A stretch of 64,000 bases of DNA from Rhynochetos jubatus (taxonomy: Eukaryota > Chordata > Aves > Eurypygiformes > Rhynochetidae), in assembly GCA_027574665.1 (NCBI GenBank), contig CM050656.1, positions 14,521,501 through 14,585,500 on the forward strand, given 5' to 3'. Numbering within the stretch: position 1 is the stretch's first letter; the number at the start of each line of letters is the position of its first letter. Positions 36,646 to 49,788 of this stretch are shown in pieces. Under the pieces are notes generated by a model. It was not told the origin of the DNA and ran no database searches. It saw nothing but the letters and a program-made list of their open reading frames with translations. Position numbers and translations under genes: made by a program.

Positions 36646-37893
36646 ATAGAACCATAGAATCATTTAGGCTGATAAAACAGCTTCAAGATCATAAAGTCCA
36701 ACTATAAACCCAGAACTGCCAAGCTCACCATTAAACTGTGCACCTAAGCACCACACCTACATGTCTTTTAGATACCTCCAGGGATGGTGAATCAACCACC
36801 ACCCTGGGCAGCCTGTTCCAATGCCTGACAACCCTTTTCAGACATTGGAAATTTAAACCTCCCCAGGCACAACTGGAGGTGTTTCCTCTTGTCCTATCAC
36901 TTGTCACTTGGGAAAAGAGACCAACACTCACCTCACCACAACCTCCTTTCAGGTGGTACTTGGCCTTTTTGAACTTGACACAATTGGTCTTGGCCCATCG
37001 ATCCAGCCTGTCCAAGCGCCTCTGTAGAGCCTCAAGCTTCCTACTCTTGAGCTGATCAACACTCCCACCCAACCCCATGTCATCTGCAAACTGACTGAGG
37101 GTGCACTCATTCCCTTGTCCAAGTCATCAATAAAGATATTAAACAGAACTGGCCCCTGCACTGAGACCTGGGGAACACCACTGGTGACTGGCTGCCAGCT
37201 AGGTTTAACTCCTTTCACTGCAACTCTTTGGGTCCGGCCACCCAGCCAGTTTTTCACTCAGCGAAGTGTACACCCATCCAAACCATAAGCAGTCTGTTTC
37301 TCCAGGAGAATGCTGTGGGAAACAGTGTCAAAGGCTTTGCTAAAGTCCAGCTAGACAACACACACAGCCTTGCCCTCATCCACTAAGTGGGTCACCTTGT
37401 CATAGAAGGAGATCAAGTTTGTCAAGCAGGACCTGGCTTTCATAAACCCATGCTGCCTGGTCCTGATTGCCTGCCTGTCCTGTACATGCTGTGTGATGGC
37501 ACTCAAGATGATCCACTCCATAACCTTCCCTAGCACCAAGGTCTGACTGACAGGCCTGTAGTTCCCTAGATCCTCCTTCTGGCCCTTCTTGTAGATGGGC
37601 ATCACATTTGCTAACCCCCAGTCAACTGGCACAAGTTAGCCAGGACTGCTGACAAATGACTAAAAGTGGCTTGGTGAGTCCTTCCACCAGCTCCTTCAGC
37701 ACCCTTAGGTGGAACCCATCTGGCCCTATAGACTTGTGTGTCTAAGTGGTACAGCAGGTCATTAACCACTTCCCTGTGTTGGCTTCATTCTGCTTCCTGT
37801 CCCTGTCTTCCAGCTCAGGGGGCTGGGTACGAGTTATTAACTGGTCTTGCTATTAAAGACTCTGGCAAAGAAGGCATTAAGTCCCCTGGCATA
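36646..37893 (-). mobile_element. CR1-type LINE, 5'-truncated copy with internal deletion
   Basis: Read on the minus strand, the element runs from about 37893 to its 3' tail at 36646, where the plus strand reads ATAGAACCATAGAATCATTT, the complement of the CR1 terminal repeat. It keeps the reverse transcriptase core but jumps from just after the catalytic region to the last 310 bases or so (junction near 36950-36964). About half a kilobase expected between them is missing. It is inactive because of the deletion, a TAG at 37351-37353 and 5' truncation. Confidence 0.94.
36960..37640 (-). pseudogene. CR1 reverse transcriptase remnant with internal deletion
   Basis: Minus-strand frames show successive RT motifs: NVMPIYKKGQKEDLGNYRP near 37550-37606, then LDFSKAFDTVSH at 37315-37350 (motif A), [11 protein letters not shown] near 37218-37250, [12 protein letters not shown] near 37110-37145, and FADDMG at 37073-37090 (the catalytic aspartate pair, with MG in place of the usual TK). 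The codon before LDFSKAF is TAG where the family usually has tyrosine, a point mutation that ends the upstream frame. After FADDMG the frame continues with [12 protein letters not shown] and then passes straight across the deletion junction into 3'-end sequence. This is why a 115-codon frame appears at 36731-37078. It is a relic, not a gene. Confidence 0.9.
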
Positions 37894-39439
37894 TGTTTTT
37901 GACAAGACTTGAAATTTAGAATTGTTTCATTTGTTGCCAATAGTTTTTCAAGTTATTTCAGGGACACTAATTCATATTCCAGCTACCTAAGTAATCCTGG
38001 TCCACCTCACTGTAAGGAAGTCTGTCTCCAAAATAACCAGATGAGCTGAATATCCTTGTTCTTCCTGTTGAGCATCATTACAAAATCCCATGTTCTCAGG
38101 TTGAATACTGTTCTCAGGATGGAAAGTTCCAACGTATTCCTGTATCCTTGTCCCTCTCTTAGCCAAAGTGTACAGTAGAACCAAAATATTTCTGCAGTGG
38201 TTAAGTTCTTTTATGCCCAAAGAGGGAAGGAGTAGGATTTCAGGATACGTTAATATCCCCACAAGGAAAATGAGTTATATATTTGGACTCACTCCATCAG
38301 CCTCAGTTCAAAGGAGGAACATTTACTGAGCAGTAGTTAGTGGAGTTACATAGGCAAAAAAAGTAATAAGTACCAAGATTGTTATACTTGAATCGGATGG
38401 ATCTGCTCATATCCAGATGCCTCTATGGCAGTGACTGTAGTGAAAATTCACTCCAGCTAAGGACCAGGCATTCGTATCTGAATGGCTTTTTGGACTGCAA
38501 TAACACATAGCTGGTAGGAGGCATTACAGACCAAAGAAATAAACACGGGGGAAAGAAGTCACGAGTACCCCAGACATGCATAGGTCAGTATGAATTTCCA
38601 GAGCTGGGCAGCAAGGGAGAGGGAAGGCTGTGACCACCCTGTGTGACAAAGGCATTTGTGAGAAGGGGCAAAGTGGAGAGCACTGGTCCCTCGTTAGCTT
38701 CCTGCACTGCTGCAAGGGAGGTATGTTTGTAGAGGAAGCCCAGTGCCAGAAGGGTAAGTATGGTCCTGTCTCCTGTAACTAGATCAGATAACAATTCAAG
38801 AGCCAAAGCTCTTCACACTGCTCCCCTTCTTGGAGGTGCATGAGGCTACAGCCCAGCTCAAAGAAGTGAATACATTGCAGAAGTGAGTTTTGGAATGTGG
38901 AGGGTCCAGAATTAATAATAAATAAAGTACAACTCAGAGGAAAACTTTGAGTTTCTCTTCTGAGTTACATGTACTTATTTGAAGTCAGTAGGAGTAGTCT
39001 GTTTATAGTTGTGAGCAGAAAGTAGCCTTGTGTGCCCAGGCATTATCAGTCCTTTATTCAAGAACACAATATCTGCTTGATAATGCATACACTGTTTTGT
39101 CATTGGTTGTCAGTGCAACTCCCAAAACAAGTTGTCCCTCTGTGGTGTGATAACCATGGGAATATTCTCAACGGTCCAATCAGGTGGGTTTTATTCTGGC
39201 TCCAGACATCTCTGGAAAATAGCCTATTGAATCACATCGGAAACCAGGGCAGAGTTGACTTCCTGGTGGACTCCAAACAATCCAAAGGCTCTCCTTGGAA
39301 AGCACAGCCTGTGCTCTGTTATTTGTGCAATGCCACGCTGCCCTGCAGCGGGGATAATCAGCTCCATCTCAGCAACTCCACCCCCACCAAAATGGGTAAG
39401 GAAATAGCAATCTATTGTTCCAGGAGTTTATGCAAGAGC

Positions 39440-39460
39440 TTTTTTTTTTTTTTTTTTTTT
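39440..39460 (+). repeat. Poly-T run of 21
   Basis: Twenty-one consecutive thymines. It could be a simple homopolymer or the tail of an antisense retrocopy, but no source sequence beside it was recognised. Confidence 0.85.
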
Positions 39461-39654
39461 AAGCCAGAAAGTTATTTTAGCCACTACTTTAAGAGATAGC
39501 AGTGACCTGGTTGCTGAAATATCTCCTTATTTCTTTATTTATCTCCTGTAAACTACAACACCAAATCACCGCTGTGTTTACCTGGCAAGCAAAAATGGAA
39601 AAATTGTCTACATGGGACAGTTTCTTACTACTCTGAGGTTTCTCTTTGATGTTA

Positions 39655-39745
39655 AATACAAAACAAAACCACAAAACAAAGAAATAAAATAAAATTAAAA
39701 AAAAAAAAAAAGAAAAAAACAAACCAGCAAGAACCCCAACAAAAT
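39655..39745 (+). repeat. A-rich low-complexity run
   Basis: A run of AAAACAAAACC, AAATAAAAT and A15-type words. Together with the poly-T at 39440-39460 it brackets about 195 bases. Confidence 0.8.
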
Positions 39746-41772
39746 CCCTCCTTTTCCTATTATCATATGAAGAAAAACATTTTCAAATCTGAGGCAGTGC
39801 CAAATGGTTCAGCAGATTTTAGACTTCGAGACACTGACAGACTGCAACTCTTGCTGTTTACCAGAGGGATTTAAGAGGTTCTCTTTCTTAAAATAGCCGT
39901 ATTTTTATCTTCCTGAGGGTCAAAACTTGCCACTTTCACACTGCTTTCAGTAGACATTTTAACCATGCCATACTCAGCCATGTCAAGGGACTCAGAAGAG
40001 GCTCTTGAGATTCTTCTGTCTGAGGATAAATGGGAAGGATTGGTTGCACCCCTGCAAACATTCCCACGAAAACCACTAAAATGCTGGGGAAAAATACTTC
40101 ATAGGGTATTTCACTGCACACCCCCTCACGCCCTTCAGCATATTCTAATGGCAATATATCAAACTGGATTACATGAGTCATATTTACCTTATGTGATGTG
40201 ACATTATGACACATGACAGAGTACCTAAAAAATCATTACGCCTCAAGAGTTTATAACCCAAATGTAATTTAAAGGCATATTAGTCAGCCATGCCCACCCC
40301 CACTCCCACTATTATCCGCAACAGCGGGGGACTCACTGAGATGAATCAGAGCTTAGCGATTCTTTCCATACGCACAGGAAACACCAATTAATTGGAACAC
40401 TGACAAAAAAATCCCATCTCTTTACCTGGTAAACAGAATTCAGCAGTGGGATTTTACTTAATGAATAGTATACAGTTAAGTACTTCGATCTGTGGAGGTG
40501 AGAGGTGTAGAAAGCTGATTAGGTAGCTCATATCCTATTGCTTTTTCATCTGCTGGAAGCTTGATATTTTTAGCAGTCTCCTCACACAGTAGTCACCACA
40601 ACTGCCAAATTTTATGTCATGCGGTAATGCAGAGAGAGACTTCCCTAAATTAAGATAGGAATAGAGAACCTCACTCCATCTGGTTTCTCCATAAATATTC
40701 CATTTCCTGACACTGGACACCTGCCACCTCCCAGTCCCTTGTCAGTTACCCCTGTCCCACCCCAGCAAGCTCCTTGTTCAGCCCCTCTCCCTGCATTAGG
40801 AAATCCTCATGGGTCTGGCACATCTGGCAGTAAATCAGCAAAGGCCCTGATTACTGTTACATTAAGCATGCTCTGGGTCTTAGTACACAGTGCACTCTGG
40901 GGCACAGTTCCACTACAAAGCATACTGGATTTAAATTGTTTATCTATCTAAGCCTTAATTTATGATGTCTACAAATTCCTCTAAAATGAAAGAACCTTTT
41001 ATTTGTACCAACTTTATTTAAGAAATGAAGGAAGATTGTCAGGGGCACAAAATGCTTCTGGCACTGATGACTCCTGCTGAAAGCCAATGGGACTTGGGCA
41101 TATAAGTCTTGTTTATGCCTTTGAAAAATCTCTTCCATAATCTCATCCAGTCTGAATTCAGTGTTTTTTCTGTAGTTTTTTAAACACCGTTTGCCAATGA
41201 AAAAAAGGGGTTTATAGGATATGTGGTGGCAGAAGGCTAGATTTAACTGTGGGGACAGCCCCAGCAGTTACTGGCTGGCCTGTTTGACCTTATAATTATG
41301 TGGTGATTTTATTTTTTTTTAAAGTCTAACTATAGGCTTGAAAAACAGAAAAGGGGATGAAAGACACCTGAGGGAGGAGGGCTACCTCTGAGGACACTGG
41401 CGGGATTCAGAGAAAAAAAATCCATCATTAGGATTTACTCCATGCCTTAAGGAAACAAGGTCACTTCATGTTGTCCCAGGAGGTGGTGCAGGAAGATATT
41501 GGAGTCAGGAGCAGACCATTGCCTGAGGGCAGGAAAACAAGCAAGAGGCTCCTTGGTAAATTCTCTCTAAACTTTAAGGGTTAAGGGAATATCAAAATAT
41601 AAGACTTATTCAGGAAAACACCCTAAGACAGCTGAGGAGAGTAACAACAAACATAGCATTGAGGACTGGTCAATTACTAAATAAAGCTAGAGCAGCTTCC
41701 CCTTAATTTCATTCAAATTAAAGAAAAATAATATTTTCATCAAGTGGTGGAATCAGATACAAAAGACCCTTA

Positions 41773-41792
41773 CCCCCCCAAAAAAAAAAAAA
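41773..41792 (+). repeat. C7A13 homopolymer junction
   Basis: Seven C bases followed directly by thirteen A bases. This is an ordinary low-complexity site and a likely place for assembly length error. Confidence 0.85.
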
Positions 41793-42751
41793 CCCCAACC
41801 AAGTACCAAAGAACCTCATCCCTTTTGTAAGAATGTAAATTTTCATTCTTTCTACATGAGCACAGTATGTGTGGGTGACTAATATCAATGCAGCCATCTG
41901 GACTTCTCTCAGACAAACTTATGTTAATTCAAACTACACAGAAAATATAATTATACATATATAGCCTGCCTTAGAGCATTTGTGAAAGTGTTGTGGTCTG
42001 CATAACTGTCATGCACCGTCAGCAAACAGCAAACTTAAGAGCACCTTTAATGTTACACCACAGTGTTGTTGTAGTTGACAATTAAAATAGTTAATGTGCA
42101 AGCTGGCCTTTAAGTGTTACGCTAATCAACATAATGGATTGCTTTTGTGTGATGACCCCATAGCTGCATCTTGGTGCTTGCTGGACAAAGAGATATTTTT
42201 TTTAATAGTGCCTGGTTGTGGCACTTGTAATTGTGTGTTTCTATGGTGGTAATGAGGGAGAAGGTGACTTACTACCTTGCTCATTAAGGACCTGAGATAT
42301 TGGTGATCTACACAGATGTTATCTGAGTAAGTGTGACTGCCACAGTGTCATATTCAACCTTGTGGTCTTCCAAACACAGGGGCAGCATGAAGGACTCAGT
42401 CCTTTAGCATTACTTCATTGCTCCCATAGGCACGCAATTTTTTCAAGCCCTCTTGCTATTAATATATCTCAGCTATTTAGAGGAGAAGCCCTCCTCTGTG
42501 CCTACCTTTGTGTGGATTTATGGGACATAAGGAATCATAGGGCTGACCTGCCTGGCCAGTTGTTAAAGGACAAGGGGGAATTTGTGTTTTTCCTCCACTT
42601 ACCTGTGCTCTGTGCTACATATTCATCAACACAAATAACCTTAGTGTATTCAACTTGCCAAGAAAGATTAGTACCTGAGAGCTGAAATCAGAGCAGATTG
42701 CATTTCAAGCCATTTTCCCCTTCCCCCATTCTCCCTCTGACTCCAGGTTTG

Positions 42752-42765
42752 TTTTTTTTTTTTTT
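42752..42765 (+). repeat. Poly-T run of 14
   Basis: Fourteen thymines, followed by AATTATTCAGC. The next 100 bases contain an octamer-like ATGCTAAT near 42803, but nothing decisive. Confidence 0.8.
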
Positions 42766-45700
42766 AATTATTCAGCTTAGAAATGAAATGCAGTGGTCAT
42801 ATTATGCTAATATCAAACTCATTAACATTAGGCAGCAAAAATATGGGAGGTAGTCTGCCAAAAGCTAAGCCTTTGCTTTCGCATTCATCCATTAAAGTTC
42901 ATTGAAATGGGAACTCATCCCTTTACTCTGGATTAGAATTAAACTCCTGGTGTATTTAAAGAGCTGTATAAGGGATATTGGCTTAGAAGATGCTTCTAGA
43001 GAAAAGCGCTATTCAATATTACTGCCTTTATTACAATTTTAGTTCAGTGACCTTATGCAGAATATGCCTTACTCAAGCTCAGAGATGACCTAACCAGGAG
43101 CTTTGTCATGTGTATCAATGGCCAGGCAGGTGTGCTCCAGCTCCAAGTGTTCTAGCACTATGAACCTTAATCTTGACAAGAAATATTTTAATGTTAAATA
43201 CAACTGAACTAGAAGTAACAAAAGCACAGATTTATTCCTTTCTTCCAATTCCCTTTCCATGACAAACCCTATGGTTTCCTTTGCCTGCATGTAGGGTTTT
43301 GTTTGAAAATAAGGCTTATCCCATTCTAAATCAAAGCAAAGGAGCCTTTTTCCTTAGAATATAAAGGTAATTTTTTAATGTGAGTTTCTGTTTCTAGAGT
43401 TTAGGACTAATTTTTTTCAGATTTAAAACAACTAGGCAGGAAGTAGCTCCCAATTCCACTATTTAAATACAGGGATAAACACTCCCATACATTATTAATT
43501 CTTTCCTGGGAACAATTTTTGACCCCACGGACAACAATACCATCATTCCAGTTATTTAATTATATCAGTCTATATTATTGCCACATATTATTTCCCTTTC
43601 AAAATGTTTATATAAAATTTATAGTGTGTGAAAAGATCTTCCTCCTAATTTTTGTATGCAAATTTAAAATCTTGTCCGTTTCCTCAGTATTTGTTCTGCT
43701 TAATTGCATTTTAAATGAACAAAAAGTAACTACCCCAAAGACATTAGCATGCCTCTACCAAGGCTCTGCAGATTCTGCTGGCATATGCTGAGAAGTTGCT
43801 GCATCTCAGATATCTGATCTTCACAGATAGCCTGTCCTAAGGGCAGAGCAGTCCTAGAGAAGGGCTTTGGGGGGGCTTCCCTCTCTCCTTCTGATTTGTT
43901 TCCAGTGTTATAAAACATAAAGCCCAGCAATGGCTTGGAGAAAAGGAGTTTTTTTCCTACAATCACTGGTTCCTTCTTCAACCAAAAGAACTTCAAAACA
44001 TACTGAAGACAGAGTTAGACAGGGCTAGTTGGCTAAAGTGGCTGTAGGCTCCAAGAAACAGTAATAAAGGGAGCACTGGCAGCCATTCAGCTGAAATAAA
44101 TCTCAGAAAGAAATAGAAGAAAATAGAAGTCTGAATTGATTTTCATAGGTGGTGTGTCTGCAGCAGTGCTACTAGCCCTCATCTCTAAGAAACCACCTGT
44201 ATTTATCCTCACTGTAGGTGTCCAGATTGTCCTTGGGCAAGCAGTGAGCATCACCTGTTCCTAATTGTGACAAGGGCAGCATGTCCCACAGTTTCTTCCC
44301 TTTAAATATTGCTATGGAAATACTTACATTTTACATTTGCCTTTTACATTTTACATTGTGACATAATCACAGGAAAATAAGTCAATAATGCTCCTTGTTG
44401 AGATTTTTACCACAGCTTGAATAAATTCCTAGTTTATACACAAATATATAGGGATTACAGGCCTCAGAGGAGGAGGACATTTAAAAAAAAAACCCCAAAT
44501 AATCGGCTTGCCATGAGCAGATAGGTCTTTTGAGGTTGAAGGTGAATTTCCTGGCTATATAACCCCTCCTGAATCTGTCAAAAACCTGAGAAGTTCTCTG
44601 TAATTTCGTGGAAGACTAAACACCTGGAGGGCTCTAATAATTGATGGTAAGAAGAAAGCTCGGTACTTCAAAAGTTAGTTTTCTATGTGAAATGTATCTA
44701 GTGCTATTTAAATAAAAGATAAATCTCCTTTAGTGAAAGAGAAGAATAAGAAAGTATTGAGGAGAATTAGAAAAGTATCAAGGAGATTTTCCAGTGGCTT
44801 CTTATCCTGAAAGGGACATTTCTAGTTCTACTGAAGAAATTAATTTGATCTATAGAGCCTTTAAAACTAATTTTAATTCTTCAGAACTTACAATATATTC
44901 AGTTATTTAAAGTATTAATAAGTGCTCACTTTTAACAACATTTGAGATGGTTATCAGCTCTTCTTTTTCAGACGTCCTGGCTTTTTTTTTTTTTGAGTAC
45001 TAAAAAGAGCTTGGGGCTGGAAGTAGCAGTGAGCTTAGTTAGAGGTAGAGGGATAAGAAAGGTATGCTATAATGCACATTTTATAGGTATACAGTCTGTG
45101 TGTCCTATAGAAAGGGTGTATCAGAATATTACCCCCTACAGAGTAATATCCCTCTAAAGTTTGATTCAGTCTTTCGCAGTTAAAAGGGTTAGAAAAGTCA
45201 AGAATAATAATTTATGCTAAAATACTTCCCCCTAACACAAAACACTGACCAAAACCAAACCAACCAAAATGCCCACGTCACTTTACACTGTGACCACACT
45301 ATCTAAATGCAATGCCAATATTTATCCTCTGTATTATCTGGCAAGAAGTGGATCTTGACTCAAGCTGCTGAAAGATGAATAATACAATTCTGAACTTTTG
45401 CCTTGCAGGAAACTTGACTTTTGTCCCTGAATCGGGATGAAAAGTAGCTTGTTTTCTTAAAGCATATTTCTGTTTCAAATGGAAAACAGAAATTCACAAG
45501 ATTTTTTTTCTTTTAAAACCAAAATATGATATTCCAGCATTCAAATTTTATGATTCAATTAAGCTAAGCAAAATGGGGTCGTTTCAGTGCAAATCTGTGT
45601 CACTAAAGTGCTATGCACATCATTAGCAAACTACTGCTTTATTATTCCATTTTCCTTTCTCAGAATGATGCACCAAAAACCAATATACAAAAATGGTAAC

Positions 45701-46449
45701 ATTAGTAGTGTTGCAATTTAACTTACACAAGACACTGTTGTGGCTCTGACAGCTATATGTGTCAAACTAACAAAACCCCAAAGGTTGTGGTATTTTTCCC
45801 CTGATTTTTGAGAAACTGGAATTATTAGTTTGAAAAAATATATCAGTTTTCTTAGTGATAAATCAAGACTTCAGCAGAATCCCAGTGTTCTCAGAGAAAT
45901 ATAGTTTCCCTGAATTATAGAGGAAAACAATTTAAATTAAAACCCCCTGACCACTTCTTAGCACTTCAGTCCTAATTCCTCTCTCTGCTTTTAATTGTAT
46001 TTTTCATGGCATGCTAGCTCAAAAATTTGGTCTTTTGGCCCCCATTTCAGTGTGATACAGAGACAAAACTTAAAATGGTACCTGCGTTAGTTTTGCTTTC
46101 ACATATTAGGTTTACATTCTAGATGTTCCTTCTCCTGGGATCTCTCCCATATTGCTTTAAACATTTGATAACCTTTTTGCACCTCTTTTCTACAGAAGTT
46201 TTTGCTGTCTGCTCACTGTAGAGAGGCTCGGCCAGCTCTTACAGCTGTGTGCAAGCCCCGAAGAGTAAGACTTTTTGTGTGACACAGAGACTACTTAGAA
46301 TATACTCTCTTTGATAGCAGGTTAGTTTTCAAGAGGGATTTGAGCTGGCCAGCAGTATCACAGGGGGTTTAGGTAATTGTGTGATAAATCAAGGCAAGTA
46401 AATCTATTTCAACAACCAAATCTACCACATCACTCCAATGATACTTTCT

Positions 46450-46625
46450 TATCGTGTTGCTAGACACCAACATCACACCCTCAACACAGCGCAGTTAACA
46501 TGCAAAGGGAAGTATCAGATTGCTCATGTTAAATGGACACATTTTCATCGGTCTGTGTTCATAACGAAATGCCCTCTCCTCTGCAAAAACGTTAATTTTA
46601 AATATCCACCTACAAAAGCGAGCGG
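46450..46625. promoter_or_regulatory. Candidate conserved block with retained CpGs
   Basis: Seven CpG dinucleotides (near 46453, 46490, 46549, 46565, 46590, 46619 and 46623) occur in about 175 bases, well above the surrounding density. An open frame of 80 codons spans the block (46438-46680, +), but it has no motif and no convincing splice context. A conserved noncoding element is one explanation, a short unrecognised exon is another, and chance remains possible. Confidence 0.2.
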
Positions 46626-47130
46626 TGAAGTCAGAAGTGGAATGAATGTTATCTGCCTCTGTTATGAAACCATCCTCTGAACCTGACCTCTTCTAAACTC
46701 CATGAAAACTGGGCTCCTCAGCTCATCAGTTGATGGGTTAGTGAAGTGTCTGCTACTGTTTCCAGAGCTGATGGCATAGTTTCTGCTTGCTCAAGAGAGA
46801 AGCAAGCAGGAGGCAGCCAGACAAAATATTTGCTGAATGAAGGACAGAAGTGCTAAGAAGGAAATTGGATTTTCTAGCTCAACACAGGCTTTGTAAACTC
46901 AAGAGGGAAAAGCCCCTAGTAAATTAGCTCTATCATTCTGTTCTCTTTACTGTCATGACTGGGTCCCTCTTTTCTCTCTCAGGTCTCTGTTTTCTATACT
47001 CACAGACATTCTATTTGCTGGCTTCCAGACTGATGCTTTTTGGCTCCAAAACTGCCAAGTTGCTGTCTATTAGCAAATACTTCACTCCTAGTTTTCATCT
47101 AGGCCATTTTATTTCATACACACACTCAGA

Positions 47131-47230
47131 TGTTTTTTGTTGGGGTTTGGTTTTTTTTTTTTTGTGGGTGTGTGTGTTTGTGGTTTTTTTTGGTTGTTTT
47201 GTTGGTTTTTTTTGTTGTTGTTGTTCTTTT
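47131..47230 (+). repeat. T/G-rich low-complexity tract
   Basis: A 100-base stretch of T and G built from GTTTT, GTTG and TGTG words, with runs of up to about 13 T. It produces a phenylalanine/valine/cysteine-rich spurious frame at 46955-47251. Confidence 0.85.
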
Positions 47231-48458
47231 CATTCTTGCTGTTGGTTATAAAACCTGAACATGTCCAAACATAAAAAGGTTGAAAAAGAAGTGGCTAGAA
47301 GAAACCATAGTAAATAAACTGGTTGAAATGGGCCTGACTTTTCTGCAAGGATTATATGACCATAGACTTTGCACATACAAAGGAACAGAAATAATGTTTA
47401 TAAAATCTTTAGTCTGCAAATAAGAGAGTTCTTCCCTAGTAGCTATAACTAAATACAATTGCTAGATGGTATTTCCCTACAAAGCATGGCCACCTACGTC
47501 TGAACTATTTACCTAGAGTCCATTACAGCTGAAGGACAGAAGTCTGCAGTTGAAAAGCTGTCTTAAGTTTATGACCTAACATGCCCTCAAGAGAAGCTAA
47601 TTTTTGTCTTAAAATAAAGAAAATTATAGTTTTAAGTGGAGTCTGGTTAGCTAACTCAGAGATATCAGCATTTCAGAACTGAAAATTAGACAAGAGGATC
47701 TTTTCTGGAGAAGACGGCTCAGGGTGCAGGTGTAATGAAAAGCTCCTAATTTAAGAAGTTGTTTTTAAAAGGAGAGAAGAAAGGACAGGTAGGACCATCC
47801 TGAGAACACTGAAAATATAGTGCAGTGCAGTATACCCAGGAGAGAGTGATCCAGCCAGAGTCAAAAGGTAAAGCTGGTGGAATGGTTGATTCATACTGAC
47901 TTCTGCATAATATTTTAAATATATGGTTCTGGCCATTTGTTTTTAAAAAAGGATTTGGCTTCCCATGTCCACAGGCCAGCACACGTGGAAGAGTAACACA
48001 CTCCAAGCAGGCTGGAGTAAGGATTAACGGCCATAGGTTGGTGTGGAAATGAAAAAAGCCAGAAATTATGTCTCTCTTCTCACGTGTTCATTTCACTAGA
48101 TGCATGAAGTAAGCTGACAGAAATATTTGCCAGACAGATCATTCAGAGAATCTAGCAAGGCACACAGTCTCCAAGACAAGAGACTCAACAGGAGTTTTCC
48201 TGGGGCTTCAAACACAACACACAGACTTTTGTTACAAAACATTATTTCATAAGAACATCCAAACAAATCTGAACTAAAACCTACAGGGTAACTCACCTTA
48301 AACAACTGGAAATACCAATAATTTCCTAGCTGCATATAACACATATACTAGCAATTAGTATCAGATCACAGTGCTTTCTCTTATCAAAAAGGGTCAGTTC
48401 TCTCAGAGTTTATTATTATAGCTATTTTCAGAATAAGATTTTAAAAGATATTCCACTG

Positions 48459-48475
48459 TTTTTTTTTTTTTTTTT
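48459..48475 (+). repeat. Poly-T run of 17
   Basis: Seventeen thymines followed by CCTACAG, giving an acceptor-like look. No coding sequence follows. Confidence 0.8.
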
Positions 48476-49788
48476 CCTACAGAACAAAGACTGACTCATC
48501 TTATGCATCTATAAACTAGGGACAGTCTCCCTAGTGTGAAGGTGTGGTGGGGCAAGTAGAATAGCTAACAACTTTGGCATTTTGGTTGTTTGCTATATCC
48601 ACTCATCCTCAGAGGCAAAGGTGTTTTGGGGACTTTGTTTGCTTGTGTGTTGTTGTTTTCCCCCACCATCATAAGCCCTATAAACTGAGCTGAGTAGAAC
48701 AGTGAACCTGCACAATCAACACTGGCAACTTGTTGAGGTTAAATATGATAAGCCAAAACAAATTTGTCAAGTATCAAGGAAGAACAGAGGGATGTGAGTG
48801 AATATGCGATCTAACATCTTTTATCTTATTCTACGTGTCTTGCACTACAATGAAACTGTAGAACTTGTTTTACACTTCACCTCACTGAAGTGGAAGCCAG
48901 GTCAGTATTTATGGAGGCAGCAGTACATGTATGTACAGTTGTCATGAATCCAAGCATAAGAAGTAGATTTTTGTTATAATCATTCTCCACTGAAAAGATA
49001 AGTTACTACATGTTGCATTATTAACCATATTATTTAGTTTGAGTGTACTAAGCTTATATGCTCCTTATAATTTTATGATGGTTAGCAGTACATCAAGGCT
49101 GGTATAGAAGTGTTCAGCGTGAGTATTATCATACCAAATAACAAATCATAAAATATGCACGTAGCAAGTGCTTTATTCATCTGGGAATCAGGGAAGCATA
49201 TTTATATGTTTCTGTGAAGACTGAAGACAACATTTTAAGTTTCACCTGCTTATTCAAACTTTCCCTTGCCTTCTGAGCAGATGTTTAGGAGCTCACACAG
49301 CTTTAAAGAGGCAATTGTTACTCTTGTGTTCAGTCAAATGAATAACCCAGGGTGAATAATTAATTAGAGAAAATTTAGTTTTCTCTTCAACCAAATCCAG
49401 ACTCTATCCTGGTGGACATCAGACAATTCTCACATACAGTACATGGTCTCTAGAAGGTATTTTTCCTGCAATTGCTATTTGCAAGGCTTTGCCTTGGTAC
49501 TTGGTGTCTCCTACTGGTTGACTTTTCTGTGCTTGTCACTGCTAATATGTTGACTTGAGATTCTTTGTTCCAGTCTCACTGCTGGTGCTGTATACCTTCA
49601 CAGGACTTGACATCTTGAACACATCATTCCCCTGAATTTCCCATGCCATCTGTCCTCCTGATGAACAGCATTATTACATAGAAAATGGTCACAGTAAATG
49701 GCAAGTGATATATACATAGTTAAAGCTCCCTCTATCCTACAGCACAGCTAGGAGGAAGTCCCTGAGAAATCCAGATTATCACTACTTT

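Larger units (their letters stand above)
37894..49788. other. Long unique stretch, no gene seen
   Basis: About 11.9 kb without a supported gene. The longest open frame in the window (155 codons, 39032-39499, +) lies here, begins with GTG, has no motif and ends across a poly-T run. Notable contents are poly-T at 39440-39460, an A-rich run at 39655-39745, a C7A13 junction at 41773-41792, poly-T at 42752-42765, a CpG-retaining block at 46450-46625, a T/G-rich run at 47131-47230 and poly-T at 48459-48475. Confidence 0.5.

Noticed and set aside
36731-37078. 115-codon minus-strand open frame
   Set aside because: Fully explained by the CR1 copy: RT sequence joined to 3'-end sequence across an internal deletion.
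39032-39499. 155-codon plus-strand open frame, longest in the window
   Set aside because: It starts with GTG rather than ATG, has no recognisable domain, ends across a poly-T run that yields polyphenylalanine, and a frame of this length is expected occasionally by chance in 64 kb.
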